Source: Jiangella endophytica (lineage in GTDB: Bacteria > Actinomycetota > Actinomycetes > Jiangellales > Jiangellaceae). From it: 64,000 nucleotides of DNA. Position numbers and translations under genes: made by a program. Position 1 is the stretch's first letter; every line of letters starts with the position of its first letter. Below, piece by piece: positions 51,102-59,974 of this stretch. The notes under the pieces were generated by a model, which saw nothing but the letters and a program-made list of their open reading frames with translations, had not been told where the DNA came from and ran no database searches. The stretch is from assembly GCF_003427025.1 (NCBI RefSeq), contig NZ_QVAI01000015.1, positions 124,001-188,000 on the forward strand. Direction: 5' to 3'.

Positions 51102-52030
51102 GCCAACTCTTCCTGGAAGCCCTGCCGCCACGAAGGATGGCGCAGCTGCCAGCCGAGCTCCCGCTTGGCCTTCGCGTTGGCGAACCCGCGCCCCTCGGTC
51201 ATCATCACGACCGCCTGATCCCCGGCCAGCATCCGGGCCAGCCACACGGGGATCCGCCGCGGCCGCTTCGCCCCCGCGCACGCCGCCAAGTGGGGCAGCC
51301 ACTCACTGGCCGGGGCCGGTTCGTCGTCGACGATGTTGAACACGCCGCGGACCTTCTGTTCCACGGCCAGGACGGTGGCGCTCGCCGCGTCGTCGAGATG
51401 CACCCACGAGCTGTAGCCGCTGCCGCGCCCCACCAACGGGTACTGCCGCTTGCGCACCAGCTCGACCTGGTCGTCGACGGCGCCCGGCCCGTAGAACGCG
51501 CCGTAGCGCAGAACCGCACCGCCGGCCTCGAGGACCACGTTCTCGACGTGTCGCAACGCCTTCAGCCCGACGTGCGCCGCCGTCCCCTCGAGCAGGTCCA
51601 GCGGGTCCTGCTCGGTCTTCACCCACCCGCCCTCGCGGATGCCGTTCCACGAGGCGTACCCCTGCGCGACGACCTGGGAGACGCCGATCGCCTCGGCCGC
51701 GGCCAGCAGGTGATCGGTCCCCTCGGTGCGCAGCCGGTTGGTGATGGCGAACCAGCGGTCGGGGTGCTTGATATCGGGTTTGCCGGCATGCGTCGTGGAG
51801 ATCGCGGTCATCTGGTGCACGATCGCGTCCGGCCGGGCGTCGGCCACCGCCTCGCCGACCGACGCCGCATCCAGCCCGTCCATCACCACGCCGTCCGCGC
51901 CGAGCCGGGCCAGCTGGTCCAGCTTGGCCGCGCTCGTCGTCGTGGCCGTCACCTGGTGGCCGCGGGTCACCAGCTGTGGCACCAGCCGCCGCCCCAACAC
52001 CCCGGTCCCGCCTGCCACGAACACCCGCAT
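51098..52030 (-). CDS. NAD-dependent epimerase/dehydratase family protein
   Basis: A 310-residue extended SDR. MRVFVAGGTGVLGRRLVPQL gives the nucleotide-binding G-x-x-G-x-x-G. Substrate region features are VVAQGYASWNG, LRYGAFYGPGA and a SSWVHLDDAASATVLAVEQ block typical of atypical/NAD(P)-dependent epimerases. The start is the ATG right before the dinucleotide motif; a longer frame upstream is low-complexity. It overlaps the SigJ gene (GTGA) and lies upstream of it, so the two form an operon. Substrate unknown. Confidence 0.88.
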   Translation of the reverse strand: MRVFVAGGTGVLGRRLVPQLVTRGHQVTATTTSAAKLDQLARLGADGVVMDGLDAASVGEAVADARPDAIVHQMTAISTTHAGKPDIKHPDRWFAITNRLRTEGTDHLLAAAEAIGVSQVVAQGYASWNGIREGGWVKTEQDPLDLLEGTAAHVGLKALRHVENVVLEAGGAVLRYGAFYGPGAVDDQVELVRKRQYPLVGRGSGYSSWVHLDDAASATVLAVEQKVRGVFNIVDDEPAPASEWLPHLAACAGAKRPRRIPVWLARMLAGDQAVVMMTEGRGFANAKAKRELGWQLRHPSWRQGFQEELA

Positions 52031-52594
52031 GACCCTCACCATCCCGTCGCGACCTTCTGCCTTCGCTACCCGAGACAAGACAGCCCCGTCGCCTGTGACA
52101 TGGCGGGAAGAACGATCGGGAGAACACCGCCGTACCAGGCCCAGGAGTCCCGGGTCAGACACCGGCCGCAAAGGAGCGGGGTGATCACCTGCTCGCCGCC
52201 GTGCCTGCCCGCGCGACGTGCTCCCGCGGCATCCCCAGGACGGAGGCGGGTGAGGGGCGCTGACCTTCGCCCGTGGTGACGGCGAGGCGCTCCCGGCTGG
52301 CGCTCGGTCCGGCTCGATCACCAGGGCACGTCCTCGCCCGCTCACGTCGTGAAGGTGCCGCGCGGGCCCTCCGGCCCGCGCTGCTCGCCTCGCACGCCGC
52401 CGCGCAGGTGCGCATCCTGCCGGCAGGACGGGCGCGGCGACCCGAGAGGTGAGGGCATGGACCCCAGCACGGGCGTGATGAGTTGATCGAGTGCCGGGTA
52501 TGTCCAAGGTCGTGCCGCCGTCGTAGCGTGAGAATCGTCGTGCCCTCGTACGACGACGCTTGTCAGTACACCAAACTCAGGGGGGTGAGCTGCG
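52031..52594. other. Intergenic stretch with GC hairpin
   Basis: No supported gene. The frames open here are arginine/proline-rich shadows. A 9-bp hairpin (GCGCGGGCC 52360-52368 with 52373-52381, loop CTCC) is present; it may be a terminator or chance in this GC-rich DNA. A likely promoter region of the GYD gene lies at its right end. Confidence 0.5.
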
Positions 52595-52888
52595 ATGCCC
52601 ACATTCGTCAGCTTGATCAATTGGACTGATCAGGGTGTCCGTCAGTCCAGGGAGTCGCTCGACCGAGCGAAGGCCGCCGGTGAGCTGGCCCAGCGCATGG
52701 GTGGCAACCTCAAGGAGGTCTACTGGACCGTCGGCCCGTACGACATCGTCTCGATCGCCGAATTCCCCGACGACGAGTCCGGAACCGCCTTCGCGCTGGC
52801 GATCGCCGCGCAGGGCAACATCCGGACAACGACCCTCCGCGCTTTCGACGCCGACGAGATGAGGGGCATCGTCGGAAAGCTCGGCTGA
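52595..52888 (+). CDS. GYD-domain protein
   Basis: A 97-residue protein with the full GYD fold: MPTFVSLINWTDQGVRQSRE, then the central VYWTVGPYDIVSIAEFPDDE and TTTLRAFDADEMRGIVGKLG. The G-P-Y-D element corresponds to the G-x-Y-D that names the family. No signal or membrane span. The ATG follows a GGGGGGTGAG ribosome site. The family is of unknown function, structurally close to dimeric alpha-beta barrel proteins. Confidence 0.9.
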   Translation: MPTFVSLINWTDQGVRQSRESLDRAKAAGELAQRMGGNLKEVYWTVGPYDIVSIAEFPDDESGTAFALAIAAQGNIRTTTLRAFDADEMRGIVGKLG

Positions 52889-53004
52889 GCGTGTCGTCGC
52901 CGTCAACCGCAACGGCAACACCACAGCGCTCGCCCGGCGGACTCGCCAACCAGCCTCCCTGCCGACCAACAACGGTCAGCGCAGAAACGCCGGTCGATCC
53001 TCAT

Positions 53005-53043
53005 TAGGGTGTGGCCATGGTCCCTGATGGCGACGGCGCATGA
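53005..53043 (+). promoter_or_regulatory. -10 element and leaderless nine-codon frame ahead of cobK
   Basis: TAGGGT at 53005-53010 matches the actinobacterial -10. Seven bases later an ATG (53017) starts MVPDGDGA whose TGA overlaps the cobK ATG (ATGA). A transcript starting at this ATG would be leaderless and would couple cobK to the short frame. No clear -35 is seen. Confidence 0.35.
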
Positions 53044-53780
53044 CGGTCCTGGTGCTCGGGGGCACGGCCGAGGCACGTGAGCTGGCCGTCCTGCTCCGGG
53101 ACGGCGGCGTCGATTTCGTGTCGTCGCTGGCGGGTCGCGTCGCCCGCCCGCGGCTGCCGGTCGGCGCCGTGCGGATCGGCGGGTTCGGTGGAGTGCCCGG
53201 GTTGCGCTCGTACCTCGGGGAGGCGCGCATCTCGGCCGTCGTGGACGCGACCCACCCGTTCGCGACGGGCATGAGCGCCAACGCGCTGGCCGCGTGCTCC
53301 GCCGGCTCCGTGCCGCTGCTGCGACTGGAGCGACCCGGCTGGTCCGGGGCTCCAGATGCCGAGCGCTGGCACTGGGTCGACGACCACGACGAGGCGGCCG
53401 CGCTCACCGCGGAGCTGGGCCGGCGTCCCTTCCTGACGGTCGGACGTCAGTCGCTCGACCGGTTCGCCGGGCCCCTGGCCGGCGTCGCCGCGCTGGTCAG
53501 GGTGGTCGACGCGCCGGACATCGAGGTGCCGCGTGCCTGGACGGTCCTGCGGAGCCGGGGGCCGTACCCGCTCGACGCGGAGCGTGCGCTGATGGCCGAG
53601 GTGGACGTGCTGGTGACCAAGGACTCGGGCGGGTCCTACACCTGGTCCAAGATGCGGGTCGCCGGCGAGCGGGGGATCCCGGTCGTGATCGTGCGGAGGG
53701 CGGCGGCTCCTCCCGCACTGGAGGTCGTCCATGATTCCGCGGCCGCGGCCGCGTGGGTCGCCGCGCGGCCGCCGCGCTGA
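53040..53780 (+). CDS. cobK: Precorrin-6A (cobalt-precorrin-6A) reductase
   Basis: A 246-residue NADPH-dependent reductase of corrin-ring synthesis, which reduces precorrin-6A to precorrin-6B. Characteristic CobK features are the N-terminal [39 protein letters not shown] and, near the end, [21 protein letters not shown] and [10 protein letters not shown]. The size is as usual for the family. It converges on cobA with a 2-base gap and is transcribed apart from the riboswitch operon. Confidence 0.93.
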   Translation: MTVLVLGGTAEARELAVLLRDGGVDFVSSLAGRVARPRLPVGAVRIGGFGGVPGLRSYLGEARISAVVDATHPFATGMSANALAACSAGSVPLLRLERPGWSGAPDAERWHWVDDHDEAAALTAELGRRPFLTVGRQSLDRFAGPLAGVAALVRVVDAPDIEVPRAWTVLRSRGPYPLDAERALMAEVDVLVTKDSGGSYTWSKMRVAGERGIPVVIVRRAAAPPALEVVHDSAAAAAWVAARPPR

Positions 53781-53782
53781 GG

Positions 53783-54760
53783 TCAGGTGAGACCGGGGAC
53801 GTCCGCGACGGCGCCGATGACCGCCACCGCGGGTGGCGCGATGCCGGCGGCGGCCTCGTCGATCGTGGCGAGCGTGGCGCGCACGACACGCTGACTGGGC
53901 ATGGCGCCGTCGGCGACGACGGCGGCGGGCGTGTCCGCAGCGAGCCCGCCGTCGGCGAGGGCGGCGCAGATCGCGCTCAACGTGCGCACGCCCATGAGCA
54001 CCACGATCGTCGTGCCGGACGCGGCGAGCGCGGCGTAGTCGATCGTCGAGCCGGGGTGGCCGGGTGGCACGTGACCGGAGATGACGGCGAAGCCCTGTGC
54101 CAGGCCCCGGTGGGTCACCGGGATGCCCGCGAGGGCCGGCACCGCGGTCGCCGACGTGACGCCGGGGACGACCCGCGTCTCGATGCCCGCGCGGTGGCAG
54201 GCGAGCAGTTCCTCGCCCCCGCGGCCGAACACGTGGTTGTCGCCGCCCTTGAGGCGCACGACGTGCCGGCCGGACGCGGCCCGCTCGACCAGGAGCTGGT
54301 TGATCGCTTCCTGGCTGGTCGAGCGGCCGCCCGGGATCTTGGCGACATCGATGATCTCGGAGCCGGGGCGGGCCCACGCGAGCGCGGCCAGCGGGGCCAG
54401 GCGGTCGGCGACGATGACGTCGGCGGCCTCGATCGCCGCACGGCCGGCCACGGTCAGCAGCCCGGGGTCGCCGGGACCTCCTCCGACCAGGGTCACCGAT
54501 CCGGTGCGGTGGAGGTGGTCGGCCGGTGCCCCGTCGGCGGGTTCGCGCAGCACGACGCTCGTGCCCATGAGGTCGTCGATGTCCGGGTCGCGGGCCTGCC
54601 AGCTGATCAGGCCGCGGCCGGCGAGGTCCTCGATGGCCGGAGTCACCGACGGCGCGATCACCGTGACCTCGGCGCCGTCGGCGAGCAGCCGGGCGATCTG
54701 GCCGGCGGCACGGACGTCGCCGCCGATGACCAGCGCGCGCGTCCCAGGGGTCAGGTCCAC
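53783..54760 (-). CDS. cobA: Uroporphyrinogen-III C-methyltransferase with vestigial N-terminal domain
   Basis: A 325-residue SUMT that makes precorrin-2, the entry to B12 and siroheme. The core (about 80-325) has VTLVGGGPGDPGLLTVAGRAAI, DVIVADRLAPLAAL, RLKGGDNHVFGRGGEE and PVTHRGLAQGFAVISGH. Residues 1-75 look like a shortened precorrin-2 dehydrogenase Rossmann domain (LVIGGDVRAAGQIARLLADG, VTVIAPSVT) as in CysG, but much of that domain is missing. The GTG start overlaps the CobB-CobC stop by 10 bases. Last gene of the riboswitch operon. Confidence 0.9.
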   Translation of the reverse strand: MDLTPGTRALVIGGDVRAAGQIARLLADGAEVTVIAPSVTPAIEDLAGRGLISWQARDPDIDDLMGTSVVLREPADGAPADHLHRTGSVTLVGGGPGDPGLLTVAGRAAIEAADVIVADRLAPLAALAWARPGSEIIDVAKIPGGRSTSQEAINQLLVERAASGRHVVRLKGGDNHVFGRGGEELLACHRAGIETRVVPGVTSATAVPALAGIPVTHRGLAQGFAVISGHVPPGHPGSTIDYAALAASGTTIVVLMGVRTLSAICAALADGGLAADTPAAVVADGAMPSQRVVRATLATIDEAAAGIAPPAVAVIGAVADVPGLT

Positions 54761-57168
54761 GGGCCCTCGATCCGTAGCGTCGCCAGCAACTTGCGAGTGG
54801 TCTCGGGGCGGCGGACCGCGATGCGCACCCACGTGTCGTCGAGGCCCGGAAAGGTCCCGGCGCGGCGCACGGCGTATCCCGCGGACCGGAGCCGGTCGCG
54901 GGCACCGGCGCCGAGCTGGGCGAGCACGAACGGAGCCGCCGCCGGGACGTGCCGGACGCCCAGCTCGGTCAGGCCGTCGGTCAGGACGCGGCGGTGCCGC
55001 CCGATCGTGGTCGTCCGCCGCTCGGCCTCGGCGAGCGCGTCGTCGGCCGAGGTCGCGATCATCGCCGCGATGGCGCCACTCGACACCGACCATGGCGCCT
55101 GGTGACGGCGCAGCTCGGCCAGGAGCGGCGGGGACCCCAGGACGTACCCGGCGCGGACGCCGGGGATCGACCACAGCTTGGTGAGGCTCCGGACGACGAG
55201 GAGGCCCGGGTCGGGGATCGCGGCGAGGGAGTGCTGCTCGTCGGGGACCGAGTCCATGAACGCCTCGTCGACCAGGACCACCCGGCCCGGGCGGAGCAGG
55301 CGGCGCAGGGTCTGGCCGGGGTGCAGCACGCTCGTCGGGTTGGTGGGGTTGCCGATCACGACGAGGTCGGCGTCCTCGGGGACCGCCGCGGAGTCGAGCG
55401 CGAAGCCGCCGCCCGGGTCGAGCAGCACGTGTTCGGGGTGGTGTCCCGCGGCTGCGAGGGCGACATCGGGCTCGGTGAACTGCGGATGGACCACGACGGG
55501 CCGGCGCCACGCACGTGCCCGGGCGACGAGACCGAAGGCCTCGGCGGCTCCGGCGGTGGGGAGCACCTCCTCGCCGGGACGGCCGTGCCGCCGGGCGATC
55601 GCCGTGGCCGCGGTGGCGGGGTCGGGGTAGGCGCCGACGTCGTCCAGGCTGCGGGCCAGCGCGTCGGTCAGCCACGCCGGCCGGGCGGCGTCGTGGACGT
55701 TGACCGCGAAGTCGACCAGCCCGTCGGTGAGCTCCTGGTCGCCGTGCCACCTCAGCGCGTCCGGGGACGGCGCCGTCGTCGTGGCCGTCGCCGGAGGGAG
55801 GCTCACCTCGGGCCGGGCCGCCCTGGGCACATGGGCGTGGACGGCGTCGGCGAAGCGCTGCGCCACCCGCGGGTGGCCGGCCCAGTGCGTGTGGAGGTAC
55901 GACGCGTGCAGCGTGGCGGAGCCGAATCCGGACGGCCGTCCGTCGACCAGCCAGGCGGGGTTCGCGTACGCCGGCGTCACCGTCGTGCGGTGGAACTCGT
56001 GGCCGGTGACCCGGGTGCCCGCGACACCGGTCAGCTGGTCGGCGGGGACGACGGCGGTCCGGTACGACAGGGTGAGCCTCGGCGTCATGGCCGCGTCGGC
56101 GTCGAGGACCCCGACCATCGGCCGGCCGTCGATCGAGCGGCAGAGGTAGAGCAGCCCGGCGCACTCGGCGACGGCCGGCACGCCCGACTCGACGGCGGCG
56201 CGCAGGGCGCCGCGCAACGGCTCGTTGGCGGCGAGGCCCGCGGCGTGCACCTCGGGGAACCCGCCGCCGAGGTAGAGCCCGGCCGTGCCCTCGGGCAGCC
56301 GTTCGTCGGCGAGCGGGTCGAACGTCACGATGTCGCAGCCCGCGGCGCGCAGCAGCTCCTCGGTCTCGGCGTAGCGGAAGGTGAACGCGCGCCCGCCCGC
56401 CATGGCCACGACCGGCCGCCGGGCGGACGCGGCGCTGATCTGGGCCGCCGGTTCCCACGGTGCGCCGTCGAGATCGGGTGCCGAGCGGGCCAGCCCGAGC
56501 AGCAGCGGAAGGTCGACCTTCTCGGCGATCTGCCCGGCCAGCCGGTCCAGCGCACGGGCCGCGTCGGCACGCTCGCCGGCGGGCACGAGGCCGAGGTGAC
56601 GTGACGGCGCCACGATGCCGTCGTCGCGGTGCAGTACGCCGAGCACCGGCAGACCGGTCGACTCCAGCGCGCCGGCCACTTCCTCGGCGTGCCGGGACGA
56701 TCCGGCCTTGTTGAGGACGACGCCGACGATGCGGACCGACGGGTCGAAGGCGACCATGCCGTGCACGACGGCGGCGATCGACCGCGAGGCGTGCGAGACG
56801 TCGACCACCAGGACGACGGGTGTCCGGGTGACTGTGGCGACGTGCGCCGTCGACGCGAAGCCCTCGCCGCCGAGCTGCCCGTCGTACAGGCCCATGACCC
56901 CCTCGATGATCGCGAGGTCGGCGGCGCGGGCACCGTGCAGGAGCAACGGGATGAGGCGTTCCTCGCCCACGAGATGCGGGTCGAGGTTGCGGCCGGGCCG
57001 GGTGGTCGCGAGGGCGTGGTAGCCCGGGTCGATGTAGTCGGGCCCGACCTTGTGGCCCGAGACCCGGTGGCCCGCCCGGGACAGCGCGGCCATCAGGCCG
57101 GTGGCGATCGTGGTCTTGCCATGGCCGGACGCGGGCGCCGCGACGACCAGCCGGGGCAGCGTCACCAT
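54751..57168 (-). CDS. CobB-CobC fusion: cobyrinate a,c-diamide synthase plus threonine-phosphate decarboxylase-like aminotransferase
   Basis: An 805-residue fusion. Residues 1-450 are CobB: P-loop APASGHGKTTIATGL, VGPDYIDPGYH, EGVMGLYDG and a glutamine amidotransferase half with nucleophile C336 in VAECAGLLYLC and H in ASYLHTHW. After a Pro/Thr-rich linker, residues 475-805 are a PLP aminotransferase of CobC/CobD type: DFAVNVHDAARPAWL, GNPTNPTSVLHPG, VDEAFMDSVPDEQHSLAA and PLP lysine K664 in SLTKLWSIPGVRAGYV. It thus links ring amidation with making the aminopropanol arm. ATG start; GTG three bases later is possible. Confidence 0.93.
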   Translation of the reverse strand: MVTLPRLVVAAPASGHGKTTIATGLMAALSRAGHRVSGHKVGPDYIDPGYHALATTRPGRNLDPHLVGEERLIPLLLHGARAADLAIIEGVMGLYDGQLGGEGFASTAHVATVTRTPVVLVVDVSHASRSIAAVVHGMVAFDPSVRIVGVVLNKAGSSRHAEEVAGALESTGLPVLGVLHRDDGIVAPSRHLGLVPAGERADAARALDRLAGQIAEKVDLPLLLGLARSAPDLDGAPWEPAAQISAASARRPVVAMAGGRAFTFRYAETEELLRAAGCDIVTFDPLADERLPEGTAGLYLGGGFPEVHAAGLAANEPLRGALRAAVESGVPAVAECAGLLYLCRSIDGRPMVGVLDADAAMTPRLTLSYRTAVVPADQLTGVAGTRVTGHEFHRTTVTPAYANPAWLVDGRPSGFGSATLHASYLHTHWAGHPRVAQRFADAVHAHVPRAARPEVSLPPATATTTAPSPDALRWHGDQELTDGLVDFAVNVHDAARPAWLTDALARSLDDVGAYPDPATAATAIARRHGRPGEEVLPTAGAAEAFGLVARARAWRRPVVVHPQFTEPDVALAAAGHHPEHVLLDPGGGFALDSAAVPEDADLVVIGNPTNPTSVLHPGQTLRRLLRPGRVVLVDEAFMDSVPDEQHSLAAIPDPGLLVVRSLTKLWSIPGVRAGYVLGSPPLLAELRRHQAPWSVSSGAIAAMIATSADDALAEAERRTTTIGRHRRVLTDGLTELGVRHVPAAAPFVLAQLGAGARDRLRSAGYAVRRAGTFPGLDDTWVRIAVRRPETTRKLLATLRIEGPWT

Positions 57169-57776
57169 TCGATGCCTCGCTGCCCCTTCTGACCGTTGTC
57201 GAACGGGTGCTTGACGTGCTGCATCTCGGTGACGAGGTCGGCGATGCCGATCAGGCGCGGATCGGCGCGCCGCCCGGTGACGACGACGTACTGGCGGCCG
57301 GGACGGTTGACCAGCGTGTCGACGACGTCGTCGACGTCGACCCAGCCCCAAGCCATCGGATAGGTGAACTCGTCGAGGACGTAGAGGTCGTGGGTCTCGG
57401 CGGCGATGCGGCGCTTGACCTCGGCCCAGCCCTCGGCGGCGTCGGCGGCGTGGTCCTCCTCGGCGCCCTTCTTGCGCGACCAGGACCAGCCCGAGCCCAT
57501 CTTGTGCCATTCGACCGGTCCGCCGGCGCCGGTGTCGGCGTGCAACTCGCCGAGTCGTTCGAGCACGGTCTGTTCGCCGATGCGCCACTTGGCCGACTTG
57601 ACGAACTGGAACACGCCGATGTTCCAGCCCTGGTTCCACGCGCGCATGGCCAGACCGAAGGCGGCCGTGGACTTGCCCTTGCCGTTGCCGGTGTGGACCA
57701 TGACGAGCGGCCGGTTGCGGCGCTGCCTGGTGGTGAGGCCGTCCTCGGGCGTGGCGAGTGGCTGACCCTGGGGCAT
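57162..57776 (-). CDS. cobO: Cob(I)yrinic acid a,c-diamide adenosyltransferase
   Basis: A 204-residue BtuR/CobO-family enzyme that attaches the 5'-deoxyadenosyl ligand to cobalt. The P-loop HTGNGKGKSTAAFGLAMRAW (from residue 28) is typical; later motifs are VFQFVKSAKWRIGEQ, YVLDEFTYPMAWGWVD and VVTGRRADPRLIGIADLVTEM. Length as usual. The start codon overlaps the cobaltochelatase stop by one base, and its own stop overlaps the CobB-CobC start. Confidence 0.95.
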   Translation of the reverse strand: MPQGQPLATPEDGLTTRQRRNRPLVMVHTGNGKGKSTAAFGLAMRAWNQGWNIGVFQFVKSAKWRIGEQTVLERLGELHADTGAGGPVEWHKMGSGWSWSRKKGAEEDHAADAAEGWAEVKRRIAAETHDLYVLDEFTYPMAWGWVDVDDVVDTLVNRPGRQYVVVTGRRADPRLIGIADLVTEMQHVKHPFDNGQKGQRGIEW

Positions 57777-59806
57777 CAGGCGGCCCTCTTCACGACGTCG
57801 GTGAGGTCCGCGGCGCTGACCTCTCCCAGCGCGACGTACTCCGCCATCAGGTGGGCGGCGAGGTCGTGGGCCAGGCCCATGCGGAACCTCCCGGTCTCGC
57901 AGTCGACGACCAGGCCGGCGACGCCGGACTCCGCGAGGTGGGCGGCGACCTGGTGCGCCCGGCCCAGCGCGTCGGGCCCGTACGTCGCGCGTCCGTCGGT
58001 GACGACCACCAGCAGGGGACGCCGGCGAGGGTCGCGCACGCGCTCGCGCCGCAGGACGTCCGCGGCCTGCAGCAGCCCTTCGGCCAGCGGCGTGCGGCCG
58101 CCGGCGGGCAGCTCACCAAGCCGTGTGGCGGCGATGTCGACCGAGCCGGTCGGGGGGAGCGCGAGCTCGGCGCCGTCCTGGCGGAACGTGATGAGCCCGA
58201 CCTTGTCGCGCCGCTGGTAGGCGTCCATCAGCAGCGACAGGATCGCGGTCTTGACCTGCTCCATGCGGCGGCGCGCGGCCATCGAGCCCGACGCGTCGAC
58301 GCAGAACAGGATGAGGTTGGACTCGTGGCCCTCTCTTACCGCGAGCCGCAGGTCGTCGGCGCGGAACGCCAGGCCCGGACCCTGGCGGCCTCGGACCCGC
58401 TGATGCGGAGCCGCGGCCCGGATGGTCTCCAGCAGATGGATCGACCCGCCCTGGCCGGTACGGCGTTCGGCACCGACGCGGCGGCCGGTGTCGGTGATGG
58501 CCCTGGACCGCCGGCCCGACTCACCCGCGCCGGTGCCGGCGACCGTGAACAGCTTGGGGCGGTACGGCTGCTGCGGTGCCGCGACCGTGACCCCCGACGA
58601 GTCGCCGGCCCGCGGCTCGGCGTCGCGGTCGTCGGGGGAGTGCCGGTCGGACGGGCGGGGTGGGCTGCCGCCGTCGGCGGAACCAGGTCCGCCGGGGTCG
58701 GAGCCCTGCCCAGGTGGCGTGGCCGCCGGCTCGTCCGCGGACGCCGGGTCGTGGTCGCCGTCCGGCGCCGGCTCGGGCTCCGGGTCCGGGGGCCGCTCGT
58801 CGGCGGCCAGGATCTGGTCGAGGAGGTCCTCGTCGATGCCGGGCGCGTCGAACGGCTTGCGGCGACGTCGGTGGGGCAGGGCGAGCCGGGCGGCCGCCCG
58901 GATGTCGTCGCGCAGCACGCCGGTGCGGCCGTTCCACGCGGCGTGGGCGGCGGCGGCACGGGCCGTGACGATGTCGGCGCGCATGCCGTCGACCTCGAAC
59001 GCGGTGCAGACCTCGGCGATCTTGAGCAGCGCCCAGTCGCTGAGATCGACCTGGTCGACGAGCTTCTGCGCGGCCTCGATGCGATCGGTCAGCCGCGCCT
59101 CGTCGTCGGCGTGACGCGCGGCGAAGGCGTCGGGGTCCGCCTCGAACGCGAGCCGCCGGCGGACGACCTCGACGCGGGCCGCCGGGTCGCGTGGCGCGGT
59201 GACCTCGACCGTCAGCCCGAACCGGTCGAGCAGCTGCGGCCGCAACTCACCCTCCTCGGGGTTCATCGTGCCGATGAGGACGAACCGCGCGGCGTGCTCG
59301 ACCGAGACGCCGTCGCGCTCGACCGTCGAGCGCCCCATCGCCGCGGCGTCGAGCAGCAGGTCGACCAGGTGGTCGTGCAGCAGGTTGACCTCGTCGACGT
59401 AGAGGATGCCGCGGTGGGCGCGGGCGAGCAGCCCCGGCTCGTACTCGGTGACGCCGTCGGCGAGGGCCTTCTCCAGGTGCAGCGAGCCCAGCACGCGGTC
59501 CTCGGTGGCGCCGACGGGCAGCTCGACCAGGCGCACCGGGCGCGTCTCGACGTCGGCCCCGGCGTCGAACGGGCCGTCGGGCGACAACGGGTTCGATTCG
59601 CGCGGATCCGTCGAGAACCGGTCGCCGCTGACGACGTCGATGGGCGGCAGCACCGACGCGAGCGCGCGCACCATGGTCGACTTGGCGGTGCCCTTCTCGC
59701 CGCGCACGAGCACACCGCCGATGGACGGTGAGATCGCCGAGAGGGTGAGGGCCAGCGCCATGTCGTCGGAGCCGACGACCGCGCTGAACGGATAGTGCTG
59801 TGGCAT
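57776..59806 (-). CDS. Cobaltochelatase, fused ChlI-ChlD AAA+/VWA subunit
   Basis: A 676-residue subunit that energises cobalt insertion by CobN (not in the window). The AAA+ half (1-340) has GEKGTAKSTMVRAL, ILYVDEVNLLHDHLVDLLLD and IGTMNPEEGELRPQLLDRFG. A Pro/Asp/Gly-rich linker spans about 355-430. The C-terminal VWA domain has the MIDAS DASGSM at about 504 and VVVTDGRATYG. A single polypeptide in place of separate ChlI/ChlD is usual in actinobacteria. The ATG at MPQHYPFSAVVG is used; upstream codons overlap the riboswitch. First gene under the B12 riboswitch. Confidence 0.93.
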   Translation of the reverse strand: MPQHYPFSAVVGSDDMALALTLSAISPSIGGVLVRGEKGTAKSTMVRALASVLPPIDVVSGDRFSTDPRESNPLSPDGPFDAGADVETRPVRLVELPVGATEDRVLGSLHLEKALADGVTEYEPGLLARAHRGILYVDEVNLLHDHLVDLLLDAAAMGRSTVERDGVSVEHAARFVLIGTMNPEEGELRPQLLDRFGLTVEVTAPRDPAARVEVVRRRLAFEADPDAFAARHADDEARLTDRIEAAQKLVDQVDLSDWALLKIAEVCTAFEVDGMRADIVTARAAAAHAAWNGRTGVLRDDIRAAARLALPHRRRRKPFDAPGIDEDLLDQILAADERPPDPEPEPAPDGDHDPASADEPAATPPGQGSDPGGPGSADGGSPPRPSDRHSPDDRDAEPRAGDSSGVTVAAPQQPYRPKLFTVAGTGAGESGRRSRAITDTGRRVGAERRTGQGGSIHLLETIRAAAPHQRVRGRQGPGLAFRADDLRLAVREGHESNLILFCVDASGSMAARRRMEQVKTAILSLLMDAYQRRDKVGLITFRQDGAELALPPTGSVDIAATRLGELPAGGRTPLAEGLLQAADVLRRERVRDPRRRPLLVVVTDGRATYGPDALGRAHQVAAHLAESGVAGLVVDCETGRFRMGLAHDLAAHLMAEYVALGEVSAADLTDVVKRAA

Positions 59807-59861
59807 CTGGGGCTCCCGCTCGGTCTGCCATCGGTGGCCGACACGGTCGCGTCCGCCAGTC

Positions 59862-59974
59862 AGACTCGAGGCCGGTCTTCGGACTTCCCGGGACGATCCC
59901 GGGTCACCGCAGCGGGCCCTGTGCCGGATTCTCACCGGCTTCCCGATTCTCCCCGCGAGGGGCACCTCGAGTCT
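59862..59974 (-). ncRNA. Cobalamin riboswitch
   Basis: Read on the minus strand, GGAAGCCGGTGAGAATCCGG, then CACAGGGCCCGCTGCGGTGA and GGGAAGTCCGAAGACCGGCC are the conserved core of the cobalamin riboswitch, including the B12 box. The closing stem is ten perfect pairs (59965-59974 with 59862-59871). It ends 55 bases before the cobaltochelatase ATG, so high B12 would shut off the whole minus operon. Confidence 0.95.

Noticed and set aside
52360-52381. Short GC hairpin considered as a functional terminator
   Set aside because: Nine pairs of G/C in DNA of this composition can arise by chance, and it is about 350 bases from the nearest gene end; left only as a note in the intergenic entry.
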